The notes: generated by a model not told the origin, from the letters alone. Shown: positions 17,865 through 26,653, counted from the first letter of the stretch. The stretch is DNA of 64,000 nucleotides from Mesorhizobium tianshanense (GCF_007830515.1 NZ_VLKT01000007.1:62001-126000), one strand, 5' to 3'. Program-made: numbers and translations.

Positions 17865-18581
17865 ATGAACTTTTCGCTGGCGCGCGTATCGCTGATCGCC
17901 GAGGCCGACATGGTCGGCATCGCTGGCGAGCGCGCGGTCGGCGACCCGCGCGGCGTGCTCTATTTTCCTGAGCTTCGGCTTCTGGCGGTATCGGACCTGC
18001 ACCTGGAAAAAGGCTCGTCGCTTGCTCGTCGTGGTACGCTGATCCCGCCCTATGATACGGGCGCGACCTTGCTCAGGCTGCAGGCGGTGATCGCCGACTA
18101 CCAACCCGCGATCGTTATCAGCCTGGGCGATAGCTTTCACGACGGTGGCGGCGCCCAGCGCATGCATCAAAGTTTCCGCGAGCGCCTGGTGGCGTTGATG
18201 GCCGGCCGCGACTGGTTCTGGGTCGCCGGCAACCACGATCCGGAGGCGCCCGCCGACCTGCCTGGCTACACCGTGCGCGAACTCGCCATCGGCTCGCTGC
18301 TGTTCCGGCATGAGCCGTCGAAGATCAGGGTTGAAGGCGAGATCGCAGGCCATTTGCATCCTTGTGCCCGCATCGTGCAACGCGGCCGCTCGGTGCGGCG
18401 GCGCTGCTTTGCCGGCGACGGTGGCCGCATGATCATGCCGGCCTTCGGCGCCTATACCGGCTCGCTCAACGTGCTCGACCGCGCCTATGCCGGCCTATTC
18501 CGCCGCGAGAGCCTGATGGCCTATATGCTGGGCGCCGAGCGCATCTTCGCTATTTCCGGCTCGATGCTCAGGCCGGGCTGA
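17865..18581 (+). CDS. pdeM: Ligase-associated DNA damage response endonuclease PdeM (metallophosphoesterase)
   Basis: This 238-residue calcineurin-like phosphoesterase shows the metal-binding motifs in order: SDLHLEKGSSLA (about 43-54), SLGDSFHDGGG (about 86-96), AGNHDPEAP (about 121-129) and AGHLHP (about 160-165). These are the D-x-H, G-D, G-N-H-D and G-H-x-H signatures. It sits 22 bp behind the Lhr-like helicase, the standard pairing for this repair-associated enzyme. The ATG at 17865 has a GAGGGGG ribosome-binding site and is chosen over a TTG at 17847. Confidence 0.92.
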   Translation: MNFSLARVSLIAEADMVGIAGERAVGDPRGVLYFPELRLLAVSDLHLEKGSSLARRGTLIPPYDTGATLLRLQAVIADYQPAIVISLGDSFHDGGGAQRMHQSFRERLVALMAGRDWFWVAGNHDPEAPADLPGYTVRELAIGSLLFRHEPSKIRVEGEIAGHLHPCARIVQRGRSVRRRCFAGDGGRMIMPAFGAYTGSLNVLDRAYAGLFRRESLMAYMLGAERIFAISGSMLRPG

Positions 18582-18607
18582 GGTCGTCGTCAGGTTTTCG
18601 GTGAAGC

Positions 18608-19381
18608 TCAAGTTTTCTTAAGTGCAGCTTGAACGCGTGCAAGCGCTTCTTCCGCGCCATGGTATCCCTGCGCTGCCGAGCGTTTTAGCCATTGGATGGC
18701 GAGGTCAGTATTCTCCTCAACGCCAACGCCTTTGAGATACATCAATCCCAAGTTGAATTGGGCCTTGCCGTTGTTCAGTTGTGCAGCCTTTTCGTACCAA
18801 TAAAAGGCTAGCTTGGGATTTTTATCTACAGCCTCACCGGTCAGGTAAGCAGCAGCCAAATTAATCTGCGCATCAGCGTTACCCTGCTCCGCTGCTCTGG
18901 CTGACCAAAGAATCGCATCGGCGCCACTTTTGGGTACTCCCTTCCCAGAGAAATACGTATATCCAAGATATTGCTGAGCTTCAGACAGACCTTGGACCGC
19001 CGCCCTGCGCCATAGCTCTGCCGCTTTGGAATCATCCTGCTGAACGCCTTTACCCCAGGAGTATAAAAGTCCGAGATTCAACTCGGCCACTGCCATGTCC
19101 TGATCCGCCGCCTTACTCCACCATTCGGCAGCCTTGGAATAATCCTGAAGCACACCAAGCCCCCTGGAATACAGAAATCCGACATTAAATTGCGCAGTGA
19201 CATCGCCTTCTTGGGCGAGGGCCGTCCATTCTTTGTACGCTTCTGTATAATTCTTTGCTTCAAAGGCGGCGTCGGCTTCGAGCGCGCCTGCTATTAAATC
19301 GTGGGAAGCAAAAACCAAAATGCCCGCAACGCAAACCCCTCGTGCGAGATGCGATGCTAAATTGAAGGGGGTGAGGATCAT
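18608..19381 (-). CDS. Sel1-repeat (SLR) secreted protein, AT-richer than its neighbours
   Basis: This 257-residue protein has an N-terminal signal segment (GVCVAGILVFASHDLIAGA) followed by about six Sel1-like repeats of 36 residues. Examples are AQFNVGFLYSRGLGVLQDYSKAA, AELNLGLLYSWGKGVQQDDSKAA, AQINLAAAYLTGEAVDKNPKLA and AQFNLGLMYLKGVGVEENTDLA. Sel1 repeats mediate protein-protein contacts and are common in secreted adaptor proteins. The base composition is visibly more A/T-rich than the flanking genes, and codons ending in A or T are frequent, which hints at acquisition by transfer. It stands alone on the minus strand, facing the pdeM gene. Confidence 0.85.
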   Translation of the reverse strand: MILTPFNLASHLARGVCVAGILVFASHDLIAGALEADAAFEAKNYTEAYKEWTALAQEGDVTAQFNVGFLYSRGLGVLQDYSKAAEWWSKAADQDMAVAELNLGLLYSWGKGVQQDDSKAAELWRRAAVQGLSEAQQYLGYTYFSGKGVPKSGADAILWSARAAEQGNADAQINLAAAYLTGEAVDKNPKLAFYWYEKAAQLNNGKAQFNLGLMYLKGVGVEENTDLAIQWLKRSAAQGYHGAEEALARVQAALKKT

Positions 19382-19498
19382 CGCCTGCTATGCCAATCCG
19401 GAAGATACGGTTCCAAGAACTACGACACATTCTTCCGAGCCACAACTTACGACAACACTAGCTGACATCCAGCAACTGCGATGGCATGTTGGCGTTCC

Positions 19499-20434
19499 CT
19501 ACCGGCCATAATAGAGCGCAACCGTGTGCTTTGCTTCGGCGAAGAACAGCCAGCGCTCGACCAGCATCCCGGCGAACTGGGCCGCCGCCGCTAGCACCGA
19601 CAGTACCGCCGCAACCGGCCAAGGCAGGGCGAACACAATGGCAAGCAGCAGGACAGGCAAGGCGAAAGCCAGCAATTGCGTGATCCGGCGCAGTTTCGCG
19701 GTGTGCTTGCGCGCGATGCGAAAGCCCATTTCCTTGAGCAGATAGTTTTCCTCGGTGTGTGGCCATTCCAGCGACCGCACCGTGCCCCCGGCCAAGCCCG
19801 TCGCGGTGTTGGCGGTGGTCGGGATTTCCAATCGGTCATTGTGCCGCCAGGTCGCCAGCTTCCAGCCCCAGCCAAGCAAGCTCAGCAGCAGGCAAACCGC
19901 CAGAAGGATGTTCGAGCCGACGGCAAAGCCCTGCAGCAGCGCGTTCAGAAGCACGCTGCCGGTCATTGCCGAAAAGATAAGGTAGCCCGGCAAGGTATAG
20001 CGGCTGTGCCACTGGGCGATCGGCTTCAGCGACGCATAGATCATGCCGGTGGTGCAGACGGTGACGACCGCGCCGACGGCCGCCAGCAATCCGGCGATGA
20101 CCACCCAGCCATCCGTGCGGCCGAGCAGCACCCAGCCTATGCCGAACAGCCCGGCCGGGACAAAGGTGACGACCGACGCAACGCCTTCGCGCGACAGCCA
20201 GGAGCTGCGCCATTGCGAGAAGGCGCGCCATGCCCGCTCCGGCCGGCCGAGATGACCGGTCGAGGACAACAGGCCGGCGGCGATCAGGCCGAGCGCCAGC
20301 CCCATGCTGATGAGCCCGAGCCAGAAATCAGCCAGGATCGCGCCGACCCCTCCGAGCACGCCAAGCAACGCGAGCAGGCCATAGCCGGCGCCCGTGGCGG
20401 TGGTGAAGAAGACGACCGAGAAAGCTGGATGCAT
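19499..20434 (-). CDS. DmsC/SoeC-type membrane anchor subunit of a molybdenum oxidoreductase
   Basis: This 311-residue polytopic protein has about eight hydrophobic helices and begins HPAFSVVFFTTATGAGYGLLALLG, the start typical of the DmsC/NrfD-like anchor family. It would hold the molybdo and iron-sulfur subunits at the inner face of the membrane and pass electrons to or from quinone. LSSTGHLGRPERAWRAFSQWRSSWLSREG is the family's characteristic loop. It is the third gene of an operon reading A-B-C from 24101 down to 19499, starting 5 bp after the stop of the B gene. The gene order matches soeABC, the cytoplasmic sulfite:quinone oxidoreductase of phototrophs and Roseobacters. Confidence 0.88.
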   Translation of the reverse strand: MHPAFSVVFFTTATGAGYGLLALLGVLGGVGAILADFWLGLISMGLALGLIAAGLLSSTGHLGRPERAWRAFSQWRSSWLSREGVASVVTFVPAGLFGIGWVLLGRTDGWVVIAGLLAAVGAVVTVCTTGMIYASLKPIAQWHSRYTLPGYLIFSAMTGSVLLNALLQGFAVGSNILLAVCLLLSLLGWGWKLATWRHNDRLEIPTTANTATGLAGGTVRSLEWPHTEENYLLKEMGFRIARKHTAKLRRITQLLAFALPVLLLAIVFALPWPVAAVLSVLAAAAQFAGMLVERWLFFAEAKHTVALYYGR

Positions 20435-20439
20435 GGATG

Positions 20440-21174
20440 TCAGTTCGAAAGCATGCGGTCGACCCAGCCGAGGAAACCGCCTTCGGTCCGCACCGGCTCG
20501 AGTGCTGGTGCCGGAACCGATGCGGCGCGCGCGGTATTCGCGCGCGGCGGCAGGTACTTGTTGGTCGGGTGATAGCCCATCTCAGGCATGAGGTCGACGC
20601 CGCCGCGCTCGGCCACCAATAGCGACACCGCCGAGGTTGGATCGCCGAGGTCGCCGAAGTGCCGGGCACTGGTCGGGCAGGCGGCGACGCAGGCCGGCAC
20701 GCGGTCTTCCTCGGCCAGATTGTCGTTGTAGATGCGGTCGACGCACAGCGTGCATTTCTTCATCACCCCGACATCCGCGTCGAATTCGCGCGCCCCATAG
20801 GGGCAGGCCCAGCTGCACAATTTGCAGCCGATGCATTTGTCCTCGTCGACCAGCACGATGCCGTCGGAGGCCCGTTTGTAGGAGGCGCCAGTCGGGCACA
20901 CGGTGACGCAGGCCGGCGTCTCGCAATGCAGGCAGGAGCGTGGGAAATTGACTGTGCGGCCGCCCATCTCGGTCGTGTGCTCATAGCTGTGCACGCGATT
21001 GAACCAGACACCGTCGACATTGCCGCCATAGGGATCGACGTCGGTCAGCGGTGCCATGTGGCCGCCGGTGTTCCATTCCTTGCAGGCGGTGACGCAGGCC
21101 TGGCAGCCGACACAGGTGTCGAGGTCGATGACCAGGCCGAGCCTCCTGTCGGTATGGGCGGGAAGGCAGGTCAT
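20440..21174 (-). CDS. 4Fe-4S ferredoxin-type subunit of a molybdenum oxidoreductase (DmsB/SoeB type)
   Basis: This 244-residue electron-transfer subunit has four cysteine clusters typical of DmsB-like proteins. They are DTCVGCQACVTACKEWN (about 18-34), CLHCETPACVTVCPTGA (about 79-95), DKCIGCKLCSWACPYGAREF (about 111-130), and the pair CTLCVD ... PACVAACPTSARHFGD (about 139-172). It would carry four [4Fe-4S] clusters linking the molybdenum centre to the membrane anchor. The ATG overlaps the stop of the catalytic subunit by 4 nt, so translation is coupled. Confidence 0.94.
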   Translation of the reverse strand: MTCLPAHTDRRLGLVIDLDTCVGCQACVTACKEWNTGGHMAPLTDVDPYGGNVDGVWFNRVHSYEHTTEMGGRTVNFPRSCLHCETPACVTVCPTGASYKRASDGIVLVDEDKCIGCKLCSWACPYGAREFDADVGVMKKCTLCVDRIYNDNLAEEDRVPACVAACPTSARHFGDLGDPTSAVSLLVAERGGVDLMPEMGYHPTNKYLPPRANTARAASVPAPALEPVRTEGGFLGWVDRMLSN

Positions 21175-24101
21175 TCGGCGGCTTCTCTTTTCATGCGGAA
21201 CTCGGCGCCAAAACTGAGCTTGTCCGGCGAAGGCTCGAAACGCGGCGGCTGCTGGAACCGTTCGAACTGCGGCTCCGTGAAGCCGGCTTCTTCAGCCGCG
21301 CATTTCACGATGCGCACCCTGAGATCGAACCATGCCGCCTGGCCGGTGACCGGGTCCGAATTCGAATAGCGCTTGCCATTGGCATCGGCAGAGGTCTGGT
21401 CGCCGATGATATGGTTGAGCAGGAAGCCGCGATTGGATTCGGCAGCATTGTCCTTCAGCCCCCAACTGCCGCGCCGTTTGCCGATGGCATTCCAGGTCCA
21501 CACCGTATTCGCGTTGACGCCGTCGACCAGCTTGATCTGCCCCTTGACCTTGCCGTTGATGCTCTCGATCCACACCCAGTCGTCATCGACAAGCTCGAGC
21601 CCGGCGGCGGTCTGGTGGTGCACGAACAACCGGTTCTGGCTGGTGATCTGCCGCAGCCAGGCGTTCTGCGATCCCCAGGAATGATACATGTGCATCGGCC
21701 GCTGCGTCAGCGCATGCAGCGGATAGATCTGCGTGTCGACAGCGGCTTCCTCGAAGGGCGCATACCAGAACGGCAGCGGGTCCATATAAGTCTCGATGCG
21801 GCTCCGCCCCCCCTCCGGCGGCAGCACCCGCCCATGGCCGCGCGCGGCGAGGCGAAACCGCTGGATCGGTTCCGAATAAAGCTGGAAGTTGATCGGCTCG
21901 GCTTTCGGGATGAAGCCCATGTTCTCGGCGAAGTCGAGATAGGAGCGGTTGGCCATCTTGTAGTAGCGCTGGTCGTCAGTGAACTCGTGATGCCAGAAGC
22001 CGCCATTGTCGATGTAGCGCTGAAGCTGATCAGGATTGGCCTTGCCCTTGCCGATCGAGGTTCCGTCCTTGCCGCGCCAACCGGCGAGCGGGCCGATGCC
22101 CGGCGTGCGCTCATGATTGACGATGTAATCGGCATAGTCGCGGTATTTGGCCGCGCCGTCGTCGTCGACGAAACCGGGCAGGCCGAGCCGCGCGCCGAGC
22201 TCGATCAGCACCGTCTGGAATGGCCTGACATCGCGATCCGGTTCGACCACGGGATGGCGGATGGCATCGCCCGGCCCGTCGGCATGGCTGATCGGCCGGT
22301 CGAGCAGGCTGATGCAATCGTGCCTTTCGAGATAGGTCGTGTCCGGCAGCACGAGATCGGCGAACGGCACGGTCTCGGAATAATAGGCGTCGGAATAGAT
22401 GATGAAGGGGATCTTGTAGTTTCCGGCCTCGTCGCTGTCGGCCAGCATCGCCATCGTCTCGACGGTGTTCATCGACGAGTTCCAGGCCATGTTGGACATG
22501 TACATCATCAGCGTGTCGATCCTGTAGGGATCGCCGGCCCAGGCATTGCGGATCACCGTGTGCATGAGCCCGTGCGCGGCGAGCGGCGCGTCCCAGGAAT
22601 AGGCCTTGTCGATACGGATCGGCGTGCCGGCGTCATCGACCAGCAGATCGTCCGGCCCGCAGACGAAACCGAGCGGCATGCCCTGGAGCGGCGTCATCGG
22701 TCTGACGTCCTTGCCAGCCGGCTTCGGACCTGGCGGCGTCGAACGAGGATAGGGCGGCTTGAAGCGAAACCCGCCCGGCACGTCCACCGTGCCGAGCAGC
22801 ACCTGCAGCAGATGGATGGCGCGGCAGGTGTGAAAACCGTTCGAATGGGCTGAGATGCCGCGCATCGCGTGCATCGACACAGGCCGCCCCTTGATCGTCT
22901 CGTGGCGGCGGCCGGCCCAGTCGGTCCACGCTATCGGCAGTTCGATTGCTTGCTCGAAAGCGACATGTGCCAATTCGGCAGCGATCCGGCGGATGGTGTC
23001 GGCAGGAACGCCGCAGCGTTCGGCGACCGCATCGGGAGAATAGCTCACGTGCAGATAGCGGTTGGCGATCAGCTGGAAGACCGGCATGCAGCGGCGACCA
23101 TCGATCATGAAGCTGCCGGTCAGCGCCGGTTTTGCATCGGCATCGGTGGCGTTGACTTGCGTCTTCGCCACTCTGTCCCAGGCCAGAAGATTTCCCTCAC
23201 CGTCGCGCGCGAACAGTCCGTCGTCGGCCGCACCCGGCTGCTGGATGACGAGGACATGGGCGTTGGTGTAACGCAGCAAATAATCGAGGTCGACGCGGCC
23301 GGCGTTCAGCAGTTCATGGATGAGGGCAAACACGAACAGGCCGTCCGTGCCGGGCCGGATGCCGACCCAGTCATCGGCGATGGCATTATAGCCGGTGCGG
23401 CACGGATTGATCGAGACCACCTTGGCGCCGCGCGCCTTGAGCTTGCCGAGGCCGATCTTGATCGGATTGGAATCATGGTCCTCGGTAACGCCGAACAGCA
23501 TGAAGTATTTGGTGTTGTCCCAGTCGGGTTCGCCGAACTCCCAGAACGAGCCGCCGATCGTGTAGAGGCCGCCGGCCGCCATGTTGACCGAGCAGAAGCC
23601 GCCATGGGCGGCGAAATTCGGTGTGCCGAACTGGCTCGCCCACCAGCCGGTCAGCGATTGCGACTGGTCGCGCCCGGTGAAGAAGGCGAGTTTCTTCGGG
23701 TCGGTCCGGCGGATTGTCGAAAGCCGCTCCGTGGCGATGGAGAACGCTTCCTCCCACTCGATTTCACGGAATTCTCCCGAGCCGCGCGGACCTGTACGCA
23801 GCAATGGCTTCTTCAACCGGGCCGGACTGTAGTGCTGCATGATGCCGGCGCTGCCCTTTCCGCAGAGCACGCCGCGATTGACCGGATGGTCCTTGTTGCC
23901 GTTGATGTAGCGGACCTTGCCGTCCTTTATGTGGACGTCGATGCCGCAGCGACAGGCGCACATGTAGCAGGTGGTCTTGGCGATGCTGTCGGAGACGTCA
24001 GGCGACGTGTCGACGCCATCGCCCTCGTCTGGCGCGCGCGTGTTAGCAAGCGGCCGTTGGGACGGTGCGGAATTGGCGCCGCGCAGCGCTCCGTGGCTCA
24101 T
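21171..24101 (-). CDS. Molybdopterin-dependent oxidoreductase catalytic subunit (SoeA/DmsA type), cytoplasmic
   Basis: This 976-residue subunit begins with a disordered, polar N-terminus of about 40 residues that has no twin-arginine signal. The [4Fe-4S] ligands follow: Cys45, Cys48, Cys52 and Cys80 (CYMCACRCGIDV ... RGVLCGKG). The molybdopterin domains include FFTGRDQSQSLTGWWASQFG, GVTEDHDSNPIKIGLGKLK and the C-terminal dinucleotide-binding part. No signal peptide is present, so the enzyme should face the cytoplasm, as SoeA does and DmsA does not. The ATG at 24101 overlaps the stop of a 51-residue ORF (ATGA), which supports this start over the longer frame to 24221. Substrate is inferred (sulfite is the best guess), not shown. 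Confidence 0.9.
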   Translation of the reverse strand: MSHGALRGANSAPSQRPLANTRAPDEGDGVDTSPDVSDSIAKTTCYMCACRCGIDVHIKDGKVRYINGNKDHPVNRGVLCGKGSAGIMQHYSPARLKKPLLRTGPRGSGEFREIEWEEAFSIATERLSTIRRTDPKKLAFFTGRDQSQSLTGWWASQFGTPNFAAHGGFCSVNMAAGGLYTIGGSFWEFGEPDWDNTKYFMLFGVTEDHDSNPIKIGLGKLKARGAKVVSINPCRTGYNAIADDWVGIRPGTDGLFVFALIHELLNAGRVDLDYLLRYTNAHVLVIQQPGAADDGLFARDGEGNLLAWDRVAKTQVNATDADAKPALTGSFMIDGRRCMPVFQLIANRYLHVSYSPDAVAERCGVPADTIRRIAAELAHVAFEQAIELPIAWTDWAGRRHETIKGRPVSMHAMRGISAHSNGFHTCRAIHLLQVLLGTVDVPGGFRFKPPYPRSTPPGPKPAGKDVRPMTPLQGMPLGFVCGPDDLLVDDAGTPIRIDKAYSWDAPLAAHGLMHTVIRNAWAGDPYRIDTLMMYMSNMAWNSSMNTVETMAMLADSDEAGNYKIPFIIYSDAYYSETVPFADLVLPDTTYLERHDCISLLDRPISHADGPGDAIRHPVVEPDRDVRPFQTVLIELGARLGLPGFVDDDGAAKYRDYADYIVNHERTPGIGPLAGWRGKDGTSIGKGKANPDQLQRYIDNGGFWHHEFTDDQRYYKMANRSYLDFAENMGFIPKAEPINFQLYSEPIQRFRLAARGHGRVLPPEGGRSRIETYMDPLPFWYAPFEEAAVDTQIYPLHALTQRPMHMYHSWGSQNAWLRQITSQNRLFVHHQTAAGLELVDDDWVWIESINGKVKGQIKLVDGVNANTVWTWNAIGKRRGSWGLKDNAAESNRGFLLNHIIGDQTSADANGKRYSNSDPVTGQAAWFDLRVRIVKCAAEEAGFTEPQFERFQQPPRFEPSPDKLSFGAEFRMKREAAE

Positions 24102-24253
24102 GATCTGGTGCTTTTGCGGTCCGTGGATTTGGCTCTCGTCTTCGGCCCGGGGCCGCGCATGTAGTGCTCTTCCGGATGATAGCGCTCGCCGGTCAGCCGG
24201 CGTCGCAGGCCGCGGGTCCAATGGGCAAACAGGGATTTGAACCGCCCGACCAC
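24098..24253 (-). CDS. Small basic protein translationally coupled to the molybdoenzyme
   Basis: A GTG start at 24253, with an AAAGGAT ribosome-binding site about 5 bp upstream, opens a 51-residue frame whose TGA overlaps the ATG of the molybdoenzyme gene (ATGA at 24101-24098). The protein is basic, with aromatic-rich segments FKSLFAHWTRGLRRRL and YHPEEHYMRGPGP. It has no signal peptide or membrane helix. A GTG start with good ribosome-binding site and exact stop/start overlap with the next gene argue for a real gene. It is too short for most gene callers and may be missing from standard annotation. Function is unknown; a maturation or leader role is only a guess. Confidence 0.6.
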   Translation of the reverse strand: MVGRFKSLFAHWTRGLRRRLTGERYHPEEHYMRGPGPKTRAKSTDRKSTRS

Positions 24254-24346
24254 TTTCTATCCTTTACCGCCTAGCCGCGATATTTTTCCAAATTCCTCCA
24301 AAAACGTAGAACAAAGCAATCGATCTGTCTAACAAGTTGCTCTTGT

Positions 24347-24361
24347 AATTCCAATCGAATT
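24347..24361 (+). promoter_or_regulatory. Inverted repeat in the lysR/molybdoenzyme divergent promoter
   Basis: AATTC-CAATC-GAATT is a perfect 5-5-5 inverted repeat 17 bp upstream of the lysR start, in the 125-bp divergent region shared with the molybdoenzyme operon. Such an element is a reasonable candidate for LysR-type self-binding. It does not fit the T-N11-A box symmetrically. Confidence 0.35.
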
Positions 24362-24378
24362 TGTTTCTTAATTCTCCC

Positions 24379-25281
24379 ATGACCCTGGACCAATTGCGGA
24401 TTTTCGTTGCTGTCGCAGAACGAGGGCACATGACCAAGGCGGCCGAGCTGCTGGGCATTTCACAATCGGCGGCTTCGGCCGCCATCCGCTCGCTCGAACA
24501 GCAGCATGGCGTCCAGCTCTTCAACCGGGTCGGCCGCAACATCGAGCTTGCGCAGACCGGGCGCAGGTTCCTGCCCGAGGCCAAGGCCGTCCTCGAACGG
24601 GCGGCTGCCGCCCACAATGTGCTGGACCACGTTTCGCAAACGATCACCGGCAGCCTTTCGATCGCCGCCAGCCAGACCATCGCCAGCTACTGGCTGCCGC
24701 GCCGGCTGGCCTCCTTCCACGAGGCCTATCCCGCGGTCAGGCTGAGCGTGACCATCGGCAACACCAGACATGTCGAGACCAATGTCCTCGACGGCACGGC
24801 GGATTTTGGCCTGGTAGAGGGGCGCACCGAATCCGACATATTGCGGCGCGCCAAACTCGATGTGGATCGCCTGATGCTGGTCGTGGCGCATTCGCATCCC
24901 GAAATAGCGGAAGTTTCGTGCGGACATCCCGACATCAGGGGGCTTCGCTGGATCATCAGGGAAGGCGGGTCGGGCACGCGCGAGGTGCTGGAAGACCTTG
25001 CCCGCCGCGAAGGGGTCTCGTTCGCGGACCTGCAGATATTCCTGGTGCTGCCGAGCAACGAGGCGGTTCGCCAGGCGGTCGAGGCCGGTGCCGGCGCCAC
25101 CATCATTTCGGAGCTCGTCGTCGCGCGCGCGGTTGCCGAAGGCAGCTTGCGGTCCGTGCCGATCGATTTGCCGAAGCGCGACTTCGCCATGATCACGCAT
25201 CGTGACCGGCAGGCAAGCCTGGCTCAGATGGCGCTCAAGGCGCATCTCGGTGCCAAGGCTGGCGAGACCGTTCCGGGGTAG
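24379..25281 (+). CDS. LysR-type transcriptional regulator
   Basis: This 300-residue regulator has an N-terminal helix-turn-helix: MTLDQLRIFVAVAERGHMTKAAELLGISQSAASAAIRS at about residues 1-38, then LEQQHGVQLFNRVGRNIELAQTG. A type 2 periplasmic-fold effector domain follows at about 90-295. The ATG at 24379 starts the canonical N-terminus; a TTG 18 bp upstream is ignored. It is divergently transcribed from the SoeABC-like operon, the usual arrangement for a LysR protein and its target. If the operon oxidises a sulfur compound, the inducer may be that compound or a precursor. Confidence 0.93.
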   Translation: MTLDQLRIFVAVAERGHMTKAAELLGISQSAASAAIRSLEQQHGVQLFNRVGRNIELAQTGRRFLPEAKAVLERAAAAHNVLDHVSQTITGSLSIAASQTIASYWLPRRLASFHEAYPAVRLSVTIGNTRHVETNVLDGTADFGLVEGRTESDILRRAKLDVDRLMLVVAHSHPEIAEVSCGHPDIRGLRWIIREGGSGTREVLEDLARREGVSFADLQIFLVLPSNEAVRQAVEAGAGATIISELVVARAVAEGSLRSVPIDLPKRDFAMITHRDRQASLAQMALKAHLGAKAGETVPG

Positions 25282-25288
25282 GCAGAAG

Positions 25289-26545
25289 TCAGCCGAATTT
25301 CCGCTGCGCGTCGAGTGCCAGGCCGAGCCCGACCGAGCCGAACATGTCGCCTTCGATGACGGACGCCTGCGGCACCAAGGCCAGGATCTGCTGCCTGGCC
25401 AGCGGGATCGCGGTCGATCCGCCGGTCAGGAACACCGCGGTGATGTCGGACGGTTTCACCTGCGCGTCGCGGATAGTCTCATCAACCGTGGCAGTAACCC
25501 GTTCTATGTCCCTGGCGATCGTGGCGTCGAGCCCGGCGCGCGTAATTTCGGCCGCGAATTCCGCCCCTGGCAGCGCAACCACGACATCGGCGGACAATTG
25601 CTCCGTCAGCGCGATCTTTGCCTTTTCGACCAAGGCGGCCAGCGCATGCCCGTAGCGATGCTCGACGATGTGGATGAAACGGTCGACCAGGTCGGCGCGT
25701 TCCGCCTCGTAGCGGATCTGGCGCAGATGTGTCATCGCCCGGGCGGTGTAGACCAGATTGATGCGCTGCCACGTCGCCAGGTCGATGAAGTAGCTGGCCG
25801 GCAAGTTGCGCTTGCCGTCCTTGGTCGGCGAGAGATAGCCGAGCTGCGGCATCACATGGGCGATGCTCAACTGCCGGTCGAAGTCGGTGCCGCCGATGTG
25901 GATGCCTCGGCTCGCCAGAACGTCGTCCTTGCGATCGAGGGAGCGGGCACGCTGCGGCGAGACCCGCACGATCGAGAAGTCGGACGTGCCGCCGCCCATG
26001 TCGACGATCAGGGCCAGTTCTTCCCGCATCACTTTTTGCTCGTAGTCGAGCGCCGCCGCGATCGGCTCGAACTGGAACGCAATATGCTTGAAGCCCTGGG
26101 TGCGGGCCGCGTTTTCGAGTTCACCTTCGGCCTTCGCATCGGCCTCGGCATCGTCGTCGACGAACTGCACCGGCCGGCCGAGCACCACGCTCTCGACCAC
26201 GTCGCCGGCATCCTCTTCCAGCCTTTTCCTGAGATGGCCGACGAACAGGCCGATGATCTCTGTAAAGGCGATCGACCGTGTCTTGATCCGCGTCTTTTCA
26301 TGGACAAGCGAACTGCCGAGCACGCTCTTCAGCGAGCGCATCAGGCGGCCTTCGATGCTGTCGGTATAGTCGGCGATGGCGCGGCGGCCGAAATAGGTGC
26401 GATTGTCCTCGAAGTTGAAGAATACCGCGCTGGGCAGCGTGACCTGGTCGTCTTCCAGCGCCACGAGCCGCGGCTGCCCGTTCCTGACCACCCCCACGGT
26501 GGAGTTCGAAGTGCCGAAGTCGATACCGCCGAATGCTGGTCGCAT
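25289..26545 (-). CDS. Hsp70 family protein (YegD-like chaperone/ATPase)
   Basis: This 418-residue protein carries the actin-like ATPase fold of Hsp70. Phosphate-1 is FGGIDFGTSNSTVGVV (about 5-20), phosphate-2 LALIVDMGGGTSDFSIV (about 190-206), and the adenosine motif DITAVFLTGGSTAIPLAR (about 360-377). It ends soon after the ATPase domain and lacks the DnaK substrate-binding domain, like E. coli YegD. The gene stands 7 bp from the convergent lysR stop, and about 108 bp separate it from the next minus-strand gene. Confidence 0.9.
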   Translation of the reverse strand: MRPAFGGIDFGTSNSTVGVVRNGQPRLVALEDDQVTLPSAVFFNFEDNRTYFGRRAIADYTDSIEGRLMRSLKSVLGSSLVHEKTRIKTRSIAFTEIIGLFVGHLRKRLEEDAGDVVESVVLGRPVQFVDDDAEADAKAEGELENAARTQGFKHIAFQFEPIAAALDYEQKVMREELALIVDMGGGTSDFSIVRVSPQRARSLDRKDDVLASRGIHIGGTDFDRQLSIAHVMPQLGYLSPTKDGKRNLPASYFIDLATWQRINLVYTARAMTHLRQIRYEAERADLVDRFIHIVEHRYGHALAALVEKAKIALTEQLSADVVVALPGAEFAAEITRAGLDATIARDIERVTATVDETIRDAQVKPSDITAVFLTGGSTAIPLARQQILALVPQASVIEGDMFGSVGLGLALDAQRKFG

Positions 26546-26653
26546 CGCAAATGTCCTGGTGATTTTGGGGGAGCAACAGCTCGTGTACGGCCAAGCCGGT
26601 GGGTCGCGATCTATCGCATGCCCCTGAAAAGGGAAACCACTTTTATGAGAGCT

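Noticed and set aside
21411..24164. Long plus-strand frames (480 and 431 residues) opposite the molybdoenzyme
   Set aside because: They are the antisense shadow of a strongly conserved catalytic subunit and show no motif.
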